Assembly (NCBI GenBank): GCA_038260095.1 | Contig: JBBSOC010000016.1 | Location: 1 to 35,521, forward strand | Direction: 5' to 3' | Length of the DNA: 35,521 bases | DNA from: QHCE01 sp038260095 | GTDB taxonomy: Bacteria; Actinomycetota; Actinomycetes; Mycobacteriales; QHCE01 | Part shown: piece after piece, positions 23,949 through 32,116 of the stretch | Numbering within the stretch: the first letter of the stretch is position 1 | Layout: each line of letters starts with the position of its first letter | Made by a program: the position numbers and the translations under genes | The notes under the pieces: generated by a model | Told to the model about the DNA's origin: nothing | The model's input: the letters and a program-made list of their open reading frames with translations, nothing else | Database searches by the model: none

Positions 23949-25034
23949 CTAATCCCAGGCAAGCGAGCCACCGGTTTGGTATTCAATGACCCGGGTTTCG
24001 AAGAAGTTTTTCTCCTTCTTCAAATCCATCATCTCCGACATCCACGCGAACGGGTTTTCGGTCGGACCAAAAACCGGTTGCAATCCCAGCTGTGCGCACC
24101 GACGGTTGGTGATGAAGTGCATGTATTGCTCACACAACTCCGCGTTGAGACCCAGCAGGCCGCGAGGCATGGTGTCACGCCCGTAGGCCACCTCTAGCTC
24201 ACAGCCTTCGGCGAGCATGGTGGAAATTTCGGACTGAAATTTCTCCGACCACAGATTCGGATTTTCGAGCTTGATCTGGTTGATCGCGTCGATGCCAAAG
24301 TTCAAGTGGATGGATTCGTCCCGCAGGATGTACTGGTACTGCTCGGCGACGCCCACCATCTTGTTGCGGCGCCCTAGCGAGAGGATCTGTGCGAACCCAG
24401 TGTAGAACCACATGCCCTCAAATACCACGTAGAACGCGATCATGTCGCGTAGGAACGCCTGGTCCGCCGCGGGTGTTCCGGTTTTAAAGCTAGGGTCTTC
24501 CAAATTTTGGGTGTATTTAAGTGCCCAGGCCGCCTTATCCGTGATGGACGGCACTTCGCGGTACATGTTGAATAACTCGCCCTCGTCCAAGCCGAGGCTT
24601 TCGCAAATGTACTGGAAGGTATGGGTGTGTACCGCTTCCTCGAATGCCTGGCGGAGCAGGTACTGCCGACACTCGGGGTTGGTGAGGTGGCGATATACCG
24701 CCAGCACAATATTGTTGGCCACCAACGATTCCGACGTCGCAAAGAAGCCAAGGTTGCGCTTTAAAGCATGGCGCTCATCATCAGTAAGGCCGTCTGGCGA
24801 CTTCCAAAGCGCGATGTCCGCCTGCATGGATACCTCGGTGGGCATCCAATGGTTATTGCAGCCAGCCAAGTACTTCTGCCAAGCCCACTGATATTTCAGC
24901 GGCAGCAGCTGATTGACGTCAGCCCGGCAATTGATCATTGCCTTGTCGTCGACGCTGACCCGCGAACCGGAGCGATCGATCTCACCGAGCCCAGTGGCAT
25001 CGGTGACTGTATCGGTAGTCAAAATTGCTGTCAT
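23949..25034 (-). CDS. nrdB: ribonucleotide reductase small subunit, class Ic type
   Basis: The product is 361 residues from ATG 25034, 37 bases after nrdA, so co-transcribed. Ferritin-like metal ligands are E102 (ATSESLVANNI), E133 and H136 (EEAVHTHTF), E206 (VVFEGMWF), and E240 and H243 (RDESIHLNF). The position of the radical tyrosine, four residues after H136, is F140. The first ligand is Glu rather than Asp, and the ligand spacings (31, 3, 70, 34, 3) equal those of Chlamydia trachomatis R2. This defines a class Ic subunit, known to use a Mn(IV)/Fe(III) cofactor instead of a tyrosyl radical. It provides the oxidant for dNTP synthesis in the large subunit. Confidence 0.95.
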   Translation of the reverse strand: MTAILTTDTVTDATGLGEIDRSGSRVSVDDKAMINCRADVNQLLPLKYQWAWQKYLAGCNNHWMPTEVSMQADIALWKSPDGLTDDERHALKRNLGFFATSESLVANNIVLAVYRHLTNPECRQYLLRQAFEEAVHTHTFQYICESLGLDEGELFNMYREVPSITDKAAWALKYTQNLEDPSFKTGTPAADQAFLRDMIAFYVVFEGMWFYTGFAQILSLGRRNKMVGVAEQYQYILRDESIHLNFGIDAINQIKLENPNLWSEKFQSEISTMLAEGCELEVAYGRDTMPRGLLGLNAELCEQYMHFITNRRCAQLGLQPVFGPTENPFAWMSEMMDLKKEKNFFETRVIEYQTGGSLAWD

Positions 25035-25071
25035 GCTGGAAGAGTCCTTCCCTAGTGAAGTGCTGAGCCGG

Positions 25072-28000
25072 CTATTGGCAAGCTTCGCATTCGGGGTTTT
25101 CTATAGAGCATGCAGTGGCCTCAGCGACAGCCTCGGGCTGCGCCGGCACAGTAGCCGCGGGCATCGCAGCCCCTGCGGAGACGGCGTTGAGTTTGCCGTC
25201 GGTCCCGGTCAGCGTGCTTTTCTCCACGTGGGTGGCGCTCTGCGAGCGCAGGTAGTAGCAGGTCTTCAAACCCTTTCGCCATGCGTGGCGGTACAGCTCG
25301 TCGAGCTTACGGCCGCTTGGTGCATCCATGTAGAGGTTCAACGACTGTGCTTGATCAATCCATTTCTGGCGACGTGAAGCGGCATCGATCAGCCAGGAGC
25401 TGTCAACCTCAAACGCGGTGGCATACAGCGCTTTGAGGTCGGCCGGGATGCGGTCGATCGGCCCTAGGCTGCCATCAAAATACTTCAGGTCTGAGATCAT
25501 GACTTCATCCCACAGCCCATGCGCCTTGAGGTCACGCACTAGGTGGGGGTTGCTGACGGTGAAATCGCCGGACATGTTGGATTTTACGTACAAGTTCCGG
25601 TATAGCGGCTCGATGGACTGCGCGACGCCACAAATGTTGGAAATGGTCGCGGTGGGCGCGATGGCCATGACATTGGAGTTGCGCATCCCCACCGTACGCA
25701 CCTTCTCACGCAGCGCGCTCCAGTCCAGCCGGGTAGTGGTATCCACATCGATTGCGGCATTGCGCTCCTTGGCTAGTAGCTCCAAGGAGTCAATTGGCAG
25801 TATCCCTTGGCTCCACAGCGAGCCGGCAAAGGACGGGTAGCGACCGCGTTCGGCAGCTAGAGCACAGGAGGCGGTAATAGCGAAGTAGCTGAGCTGCTCC
25901 ATGCTGGAGTCCGCGAACTCCACGGCCTGCTGCGACGACATCGGAACCCGCAGCTCGAACAAGGCGTCCTGGAAACCCATTAACCCCAAACCCACCGGCC
26001 GGTGTCGCAAATTGGAGGTGCGCGCTTCGGGAATTGTGTAGTAGTTGATGTCGATCACGTTGTCGAGCATCCGCACCGCGGTGGTTACGGTGTATTCCAG
26101 CCGCGCAGTGTCTAATCTACCAGCGGTAATGTGATTTGCCAGGTTGACTGACCCCAAGTTGCACACCGCGACCTCCTCGCCGGAGGTATTCAGCGTGATC
26201 TCGGTGCACAGGTTAGACGAGTGCACTACACCGATGTGACGCTGTGGAGAACGGATATTGCATGGATCTTTAAAAGTGATCCACGGATGCCCAGTCTCAA
26301 AGAGCATGGTGAGCATCCGGCGCCACAGATCAACTGCGCGCACCGTGCGGAACACCGTGATCTCGCTCCGAGCGGCGGCGGCTTCGTGTTCGGCGTACCG
26401 CTGTGCGAAGGCCGAGCCGTACAAATCGTGCAGATCAGGGACCTCGTTTGGCGAGAACAGCGTCCAGTTGGCGTCTTGCTCGACGCGCTCCAGGAAGAGG
26501 TCAGGCACCCAGTTGGCGGTGTTCATGTCGTGGGTACGCCGACGGTCATCGCCAGTGTTCTTGCGCAGGTCCAGGAACTCTTCAATGTCGATATGCCAGG
26601 TCTCAAGGTAGGCACATACCGCACCTTTGCGCTTGCCGCCCTGATTGACCGCGACTGCCGTGTCGTTGGCGATCTTGAGGAATGGCACTACCCCCTGAGA
26701 CTTCCCGTTGGTGCCTTTGATGTGGGCACCCATACCGCGCACCGACGTCCAGTCGTTGCCCAGGCCGCCGGAGTATTTAGCTAGTAACGCGTTGTTCTTA
26801 ATGCCCTGAAAAATGCCATCCAGGTCGTCTGGCGTAGTAGTGAGGAAGCACGAAGACAGCTGGGCGCGAGTGGTGCCAGAGTTGAACAACGTGGGTGTGG
26901 ACGACATGAAGTCAAACGAGGACAACAACTGGTAGAACTGAATCGCTCGCGCTTCTCGGTCGTCTTCATGTAGCGCCAGACCCATTGCCACTCGCATGAA
27001 AAAAGCTTGTGGCAGCTCGATGCGGGCACCTTGAACATGCAGCAAATAACGGTCATACAGTGTTTGCAGGCCAAGGAACTGGAAGTCCAGATCCCGCTCG
27101 GGCAAAATCGCCTGACCTAGCCGTGCGAGGTCAAAACTGGCAAGCGCTGGGTCGAGCAGCTCCGCTTCAATACCGCGAGCGATGAAGGCGTGAAAGTACT
27201 CCCCGTAGCGGTCTGCCATCTCGGCTTGACTGGCCTGACCGCCTAGGCCGCCCAGTAGACCCCTGCCTTCACCGTGCTCATGCGGGACACCCGCACCCGT
27301 GCGATCGCCTTGCCTACCTTCGTCTTCGTAGGCGGCGGCTCCTGCGGCCTTGGCAGATGACCTACTGGCACGGCCTATCCGCACATGGCCCGCCAACACC
27401 GCGCCTAGCACCTCGCGCCGCAGCTTATCCATAAGCAGCCGCGCGCTGACGTATGTGTAGTTAGGCTCGGACTCCACCAGGGTGCGGGCGGCCATAATCA
27501 GCGCCAGCTCGAGCTCGCCGGTGCTGATGCCGTCGTAGAGGTTGCGCAGCGTCTCGGCAAGCACCGCTGCCTCCGAGACGTTTTCCAAACCTTCGCAAGC
27601 CTCATTGATGACCAGCGTGACACGATGCCGATCCAGCGGGCGCAGCTGCTCATCTACGCCTCGCACGTTGATCGTGGCTACCTGCGCCACGGCCGGTTCC
27701 TGTAGAACCTTGCGATCGCGGGCCTTGGCTCGCTCTTCGCGGTACAACACGTAGGCCCGGGCAACCTTGTGGTGACCGCCGCGCATCAGTACTAGTTCGA
27801 CTTGATCCTGAATTTGCTCGATGTGTACGGCCTGCTCGGTGCCCAAGTGGCGGAAAAGAGCAGCAGTGGTGTGCTCGGTAAGCTCGGCGACGATCTCTCT
27901 GACCCGTGCCGAGCCGCCAGCGGCCTCGCCCTCAACGGCGAGGAAGGCTTTGGTCATGGCGGTGGAGATTTTACTGGCGTCATAGGGCGAGACAGTGCCA

Positions 28001-28104
28001 TCTCGACGTATTACGTGCGTAGTGGCGCCCAAGGATGGACCTTCAGCTCGGTGAGCGGCGGGCGGGTGGGAAACAGTGGATGAGGTGGCAAGCGAGGTGG
28101 TCAT
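25072..28104 (-). CDS. nrdA: ribonucleotide reductase large subunit, class I
   Basis: The product is 1010 residues from ATG 28104, with CGGAG upstream; the longer upstream reading is not family-like. There is an ATP cone at about 29-125 (VIRRDGTVSPYDASKI), a second cone-like region at 145-230 (RGVDEQLRPLDRHRVTLVI) and a Gly-rich insert at about 240-295. The catalytic barrel has C419, N631, C633, E635 (NLCTE), C648, PTATISNICG and Y950-Y951 (radical transfer). The C-terminal redox pair is C1006/C1009 (CEAC). It reduces NDPs to dNDPs. The size and duplicated cones resemble the long NrdA that pairs with class Ic NrdB in Chlamydia. Essential for DNA synthesis. Confidence 0.95.
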   Translation of the reverse strand: MTTSLATSSTVSHPPAAHRAEGPSLGATTHVIRRDGTVSPYDASKISTAMTKAFLAVEGEAAGGSARVREIVAELTEHTTAALFRHLGTEQAVHIEQIQDQVELVLMRGGHHKVARAYVLYREERAKARDRKVLQEPAVAQVATINVRGVDEQLRPLDRHRVTLVINEACEGLENVSEAAVLAETLRNLYDGISTGELELALIMAARTLVESEPNYTYVSARLLMDKLRREVLGAVLAGHVRIGRASRSSAKAAGAAAYEDEGRQGDRTGAGVPHEHGEGRGLLGGLGGQASQAEMADRYGEYFHAFIARGIEAELLDPALASFDLARLGQAILPERDLDFQFLGLQTLYDRYLLHVQGARIELPQAFFMRVAMGLALHEDDREARAIQFYQLLSSFDFMSSTPTLFNSGTTRAQLSSCFLTTTPDDLDGIFQGIKNNALLAKYSGGLGNDWTSVRGMGAHIKGTNGKSQGVVPFLKIANDTAVAVNQGGKRKGAVCAYLETWHIDIEEFLDLRKNTGDDRRRTHDMNTANWVPDLFLERVEQDANWTLFSPNEVPDLHDLYGSAFAQRYAEHEAAAARSEITVFRTVRAVDLWRRMLTMLFETGHPWITFKDPCNIRSPQRHIGVVHSSNLCTEITLNTSGEEVAVCNLGSVNLANHITAGRLDTARLEYTVTTAVRMLDNVIDINYYTIPEARTSNLRHRPVGLGLMGFQDALFELRVPMSSQQAVEFADSSMEQLSYFAITASCALAAERGRYPSFAGSLWSQGILPIDSLELLAKERNAAIDVDTTTRLDWSALREKVRTVGMRNSNVMAIAPTATISNICGVAQSIEPLYRNLYVKSNMSGDFTVSNPHLVRDLKAHGLWDEVMISDLKYFDGSLGPIDRIPADLKALYATAFEVDSSWLIDAASRRQKWIDQAQSLNLYMDAPSGRKLDELYRHAWRKGLKTCYYLRSQSATHVEKSTLTGTDGKLNAVSAGAAMPAATVPAQPEAVAEATACSIENPECEACQ

Positions 28105-28606
28105 CAGCGACTCCGGTGCGACTAGCGACGGATGAAACGGCAGCCGGGACGAGCAGTGGAAGCGGCGTCCCCGCGACGAGATACAGCAAGCATGCCGCAG
28201 GCCTGTGACATCTCTTCTGGCGGTATAGACGACGATAATGCGCCACTCGACTAGCGGTACCCTAATACTACATGTTGTGGTCCGGCTTAGCGCTACACAC
28301 AACACTTGGCATTTGCGGATGATTCAAAACCGTTATACGCCACACCGATAGACCCACTGAAGCTAGGCAAATAGATATCCGTAAGCCGGGCATGGCGCTC
28401 GGCCACTCGATGCAAATCACCGCCGGAGGTGGTGCGCGATAAAAATTTTTGCCACAAGTTCTCCTAACTTGGCAAAACGCGCTGCGGCTGACCTTCGTTT
28501 CATCAACGATGAGGGCAGTAGCTTGCAATTTGATACCCGCGTCCCTATATCGATAGGGTTCCTGCCCGATGGAATGCTTGGCATACTGGTCACATAGCCT
28601 GGAAAT
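28105..28606. promoter_or_regulatory. divergent regulatory gap between nrdA and the Rv0862c-like gene
   Basis: The 502-base gap has no convincing gene. On the minus strand, TAGTAT (28270-28265) is a possible nrdA -10 box within CCACAACATGTAGTA, which weakly resembles an NrdR box. CCCTAT at 28543-28548 and ATAGGG at 28553-28558 form an operator-like palindrome about 50 bases before the GTG at 28607. An imperfect hairpin beside AAAAATTTTT lies around 28445-28475. Confidence 0.35.
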
Positions 28607-30943
28607 GTGAGCACCGAATCATTTGCCGAATATCTATCCGGGCTGGACGAGGCCTCGCTGATCGCACTGCTTCAGGCCCGGCCAGACGCTCGAGCTCACC
28701 CGGTACCGCGAGGCTTCACACAGCTCGCGCAGCGGTTAAGTGGGCCCGGTTCGTTGAACACCGCAATATGCAAGCTCAACCGCGACTCAATTATCGTGGG
28801 ACAGGCCATCGCCGCCTTGGGAGCTTCGGCGGCCGTCCCGAGCGTGGCGCTTTTGTTGTCAGCGCCCGAACAGCTGGTGCACGGTGCCTTAGCGCCGCTA
28901 CTCACACACGGGCTAGCGTGGAACAGCTCTGGGACGCTGCACCTGCCAGAGCCACTAGAGGCATTCTGGTCCGCCGAGATTGGCGGTAGCCGGCCTGTGG
29001 CCAAGATCGCGCGATCAGCGCGCTTGGAGGATCTGCAGATCGCGGCGCAGGCGCTAGGGACCGAGGGAAAAGGTCTCCGCAAGCAGGAGCTGAGTACTCG
29101 ACTCGCCGAGGTCATGGCGGATCCTCAATCGATGGTCACTGTGCTGACCAGCTTGCCACAACCGGCGCGTAACCGACTCAACGAGTTTCGGGCCGGTTAC
29201 GTCGACTACTACTCTTCCTACGGTTACGGCAGTTTTCGCGCAGCCGCGCCTGGGGATCCGACTAACGTACTGATCCAAGCCGGTCTATTGGTTCGGGTCA
29301 ATAACCGCCCAGAGCTACCCAAAGAAGTCGCGGTCGCCGCATGGCTAGGTGAACGAGAACTCGCCCTGACCGGTCAGCCCGACACTCCCCAAGCCGCCCT
29401 CGGCTCCGAAGCGGTGCGGCCAAGTGCTCAAGCCGCAGCACATGAGGCGCTGCGCGTGGTGGCGGCTTTGCTGGATGAAGCACATACACAACCGATAGTC
29501 GCGTTAAAGAAGGGTGGAGTGGGCCCGCGGGAGCGATCGCGGCTGGCAGCCCAGCTGTCCACCTCGGGTAGCGCCGTCGCGCTCTGGATCGACCTGGCGT
29601 ACTCCGCCGGCCTGCTGAATCACATTGGCTCCGGATATGCGCCAACAGATTCCTATCCGAGCTGGCGGGGCGCCGAGCCAGGCCAGCGCTGGGCCGTACT
29701 GGCTGACGCGTGGTTCTCGCTAGAACATGCTCCAACCAATCGACAGATCGACGGCGACAAGGAGCTTGCGCCGCCGTTGCCCCTGGCTTCAGCGGCGGGG
29801 GCGATGCGGCGCGCGCTACTTATCGCGGCCCGCTCGGGCGCGTCGGTACGCGAAACCAGCACACACATCGACTGGTTCTACCCGCTGCACGGATACGACG
29901 CCGAGCAGCGGGAGCTCCGGATGGCCGCCGCTGTTACCGAGGCTGAGCTGCTGGGGGTAGTAGCCAGCGATGTGGTGACCGAACTGGGCGGGCACCTGGT
30001 GATGGTTGACACAGATGCCGCCGACAAGGTGTCGGAACTGGCTAAACACTGCGCGCCACTACTTCCAGAGGCTCCATGCACCGTGATCCTGCAATCGGAT
30101 CTCACCGCCGTGGTCTCTGGGCAGCCGAGCATCGCCGTGTCGAGGCTGCTAGCAGCCTCGGCAGCCAGTGAGGCCCGCGGAGCAGCCGGGGTATGGCGAT
30201 TTAGCTCGGCCAGCGTGCGTAGCGCTTTGGATGCCGGGTGGAAAGCCGAAGACCTGCTCAGCGAGCTGGGAACAGTATCCCACAGAGCGGTGCCGCAGCC
30301 GTTGGAGTATCTGATCAACGACGCGGCCAGGCGGCACGGCCGCGTCCGGGTGCAGGCCACGCGCTGCTGTGTGGTTGCCGAAGAAGCCGTGATCAACGAG
30401 ATCCTGCACACTCGATCGCTGAACAAGCTGAACTTATCCCGGCTTGCCCCCACGGTCGCGTCCAGTCCGAGCGAGCCCAATGACGTGCTCAGCCGACTGC
30501 GCGCGGCCGGGTTTTCTCCAGTCGCACAGGACGCGGATGGCGTGGTGATCGTCGAGACGCGCCACGAGCATCAAGCCGGAAAGAGCATTCGAGTTACCCC
30601 GGTTAAACCGCGTTCGGTATTGTCAGCCGCGGACCTGGCCGAGCAGTTGGCCGCCGATCCAAGCGGCAAACTCGCGGGCGCCGCGGCTGAATCTGACACC
30701 TTCGAGTTGCTGGCGAAGCTCAATCCTCGATTGGATGACGCGGAGTTAGAACTGCTCTGCGACGCGGTGGACAACCACAGCGATGTGCTCATCGCTTACC
30801 GCGACAACAACGGTAACTCCACCGTGCGGACAATCCAACCCCAGCATTTCTACGGCAAATGGCTTGATTCCTGGTGTCATCTTCGCAACGGGCAACGCGA
30901 CTTCGCCGTAGCCAACATCCAGTCCGTCGCCCCGGTTAGGTAA
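28607..30943 (+). CDS. helicase-associated / WYL-like protein (Rv0862c-like)
   Basis: The product is 778 residues from GTG 28607. The N-terminal part is helical with winged-helix-like units (SLIALLQARPDARAHPVPRGFTQLAQRLS, LRKQELSTRLAEVM). The central and C-terminal region carries the Helicase_C_3-type domain (APCTVILQSDLTAVVSG, GVWRFSSASVRSALDAGWKAEDLLSEL, LEYLINDAARRHGRVRV). A short WYL-like end follows (LLCDAVDNHSDVLIAYRDNNGNSTVRTIQPQHFY). No Walker motifs are present, so it is not itself a helicase. In Mycobacterium the homologue neighbours the XPB-like helicase gene; no XPB gene is present here. Its role is unknown, with DNA binding or repair likely from the domains. Confidence 0.75.
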   Translation: MSTESFAEYLSGLDEASLIALLQARPDARAHPVPRGFTQLAQRLSGPGSLNTAICKLNRDSIIVGQAIAALGASAAVPSVALLLSAPEQLVHGALAPLLTHGLAWNSSGTLHLPEPLEAFWSAEIGGSRPVAKIARSARLEDLQIAAQALGTEGKGLRKQELSTRLAEVMADPQSMVTVLTSLPQPARNRLNEFRAGYVDYYSSYGYGSFRAAAPGDPTNVLIQAGLLVRVNNRPELPKEVAVAAWLGERELALTGQPDTPQAALGSEAVRPSAQAAAHEALRVVAALLDEAHTQPIVALKKGGVGPRERSRLAAQLSTSGSAVALWIDLAYSAGLLNHIGSGYAPTDSYPSWRGAEPGQRWAVLADAWFSLEHAPTNRQIDGDKELAPPLPLASAAGAMRRALLIAARSGASVRETSTHIDWFYPLHGYDAEQRELRMAAAVTEAELLGVVASDVVTELGGHLVMVDTDAADKVSELAKHCAPLLPEAPCTVILQSDLTAVVSGQPSIAVSRLLAASAASEARGAAGVWRFSSASVRSALDAGWKAEDLLSELGTVSHRAVPQPLEYLINDAARRHGRVRVQATRCCVVAEEAVINEILHTRSLNKLNLSRLAPTVASSPSEPNDVLSRLRAAGFSPVAQDADGVVIVETRHEHQAGKSIRVTPVKPRSVLSAADLAEQLAADPSGKLAGAAAESDTFELLAKLNPRLDDAELELLCDAVDNHSDVLIAYRDNNGNSTVRTIQPQHFYGKWLDSWCHLRNGQRDFAVANIQSVAPVR

Positions 30944-31077
30944 CGGGTGCTCTAACGGCGGACAATGTTGGGCTGACGAATCTAGAAAGCTCACTGAGCA
31001 GACTTTGAACGGCAAGAAAGTACAGCTGTTGATTGCACTCGTAAGTCTCCTTCTCTAGCCTCTGAGCTGCGGTTACT

Positions 31078-31115
31078 ACGGTATGGCATGCGAGTGATGC
31101 CGCATGCCATACCGT
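31078..31115. terminator. perfect 15-bp inverted repeat, likely terminator
   Basis: ACGGTATGGCATGCG at 31078-31092 and its exact complement at 31101-31115 are separated by eight bases. It lies about 135 bases after the stop of the preceding gene and 55 bases before the HigB-like gene. A strong hairpin on either strand; T-rich tracts are short. It may end the upstream transcript or be a protein-binding site. Confidence 0.6.
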
Positions 31116-31169
31116 TTACGTTAGCCGTGTCAGTGGAAGCAAAAACAAAGAAAAGCCAGTGGAAAGCTT

Positions 31170-31562
31170 ATGCCAGCTTTGACGATATCCAGAAAAATTA
31201 ATAGCCTATACGCTATAGTTGAGATCCTGACATGGTCGATCGAAATTGAACCTGAGGTCGAGGAATGGTTGCAGTTACTCGATGACGAGGAGTTCGTGCA
31301 GACGGCTCACATGCTCGACCGATTGAGTGAGCAGGGCAACGCTGTGCGTATGCCACATAGTCGAGCTCTGGGGGAAGGGCTGTTCGAACTTCGATATATC
31401 TGCGGTGGCGTTGCACGAAGGATTGCGTACTGGTTCGGGGCGCGAAAGCACATCATTTTATTGACGACTTTTCGAAAGCAACGGAACAACGAGCGACACG
31501 AAGTGTCAGGAGCACGATTGGCTAAACGGATATGCGAACAAAAACATACTGAACTATCCTGA
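31170..31562 (+). CDS. RelE/HigB-type toxin
   Basis: The frame is 130 residues from ATG 31170. The typical HigB-like part begins near TWSIEIEPEVEEWLQLL (about residue 21) and continues with HMLDRLSEQGNAVRMPHSRALGEGLFELRYICGGVARRIAYWFGARKHIILLTTFRKQRNNE. These are the hallmarks of the phage-derived Gp49-like/HigB toxin family, ribosome-dependent mRNA interferases. The first ~20 residues (SRKINSLYAIVEIL) are not family sequence and come from AT-rich promoter-like DNA. The true start may therefore be a non-ATG codon around 31225-31230, or the extension may be real with a weak GGAAAG binding site. The antitoxin follows, in reverse order to classic RelBE. Confidence 0.8.
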   Translation: MPALTISRKINSLYAIVEILTWSIEIEPEVEEWLQLLDDEEFVQTAHMLDRLSEQGNAVRMPHSRALGEGLFELRYICGGVARRIAYWFGARKHIILLTTFRKQRNNERHEVSGARLAKRICEQKHTELS

Positions 31563-31584
31563 TTACCAAAATAACGGAGACGCA

Positions 31585-31944
31585 ATGAGTGCAGATACTG
31601 CTACGAAGAGCTGGAGCGATCTCAGAAAAGATCGGGCTAAGCACATTCCCGATTTCGAAGAACGTGTTAACGACGCGCGGTTGCGTGCCGATCTTGCCCA
31701 ATTCGTCTACGACCTACGTAGTCAAGCTGGCATCACGCAAACTCAACTGGCGCGGCGGATGGGAACAACCCAGTCCGCAATCGCTCGTCTCGAAGGTGGT
31801 GGGATGAACCCGAGTGCGGAGTTACTTCACAAGCTCGGAAATGCCCTAGCGGTTCGGCTTATGCTGACCGCCGACAGTGACGCCGATTTCCAAAGCTCCT
31901 CTGTCACGATCAGTGAGACCCTAACCGAACGACAAGCTGCCTAA
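31585..31944 (+). CDS. HigA-type XRE antitoxin
   Basis: The product is 119 residues from ATG 31585, with CGGAGACG as ribosome binding site. The helix-turn-helix is at about residues 48-78 (AGITQTQLARRMGTTQSAIARLEGGGMNPS), followed by LLHKLGNALAVRLML. The N-terminal ~40 residues (WSDLRKDRAKHIPDFEERVNDARL) match the helical toxin-binding segment seen in HigA-like antitoxins. The gene begins 22 bases after the toxin stop, in the toxin-first order of higBA. It neutralises the toxin and represses the operon. Confidence 0.88.
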   Translation: MSADTATKSWSDLRKDRAKHIPDFEERVNDARLRADLAQFVYDLRSQAGITQTQLARRMGTTQSAIARLEGGGMNPSAELLHKLGNALAVRLMLTADSDADFQSSSVTISETLTERQAA

Positions 31945-32070
31945 AACTACATCCCTTTTACTTCGTGGACGCCTCGAGTAGCGGCGAGTAGCGCTTGGCC
32001 TTGCCCCATCCGACAGTTGACGATGTTTTAATCTCGGCTCCACTGTTCAAGACAGCTCAGGTTTCTAACA

Positions 32071-32101
32071 TGGGAGTATAGTTAATAGAAATACACTCCC
32101 A
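32071..32101 (+). promoter_or_regulatory. operator-like repeat over the promoter of the first DUF234-type ATPase
   Basis: TGGGAGTATA at 32071-32080 and TACACTCCCA at 32092-32101 form a 10-base inverted repeat with one mismatch and an 11-base centre. TATAGT at 32077-32082 is a good -10 box inside it. The ATPase start (32117) has its binding site (AGGAG) immediately after. Binding of a repressor here would block transcription. Confidence 0.5.
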
Positions 32102-32116
32102 TCTTTAGGAGATCTA

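Noticed and set aside
26221..26784. Plus-strand 187-residue frame
   Set aside because: It is an antisense shadow of nrdA.
28265..28306. NrdR-box pair upstream of nrdA
   Set aside because: CCACAACATGTAGTA resembles a box, but a second box at the usual spacing is not convincing.
28268..28614. Two overlapping minus-strand frames of 65 and 86 residues in the nrdA upstream gap
   Set aside because: Neither has a ribosome binding site or recognisable features, and they overlap each other and the promoter region.
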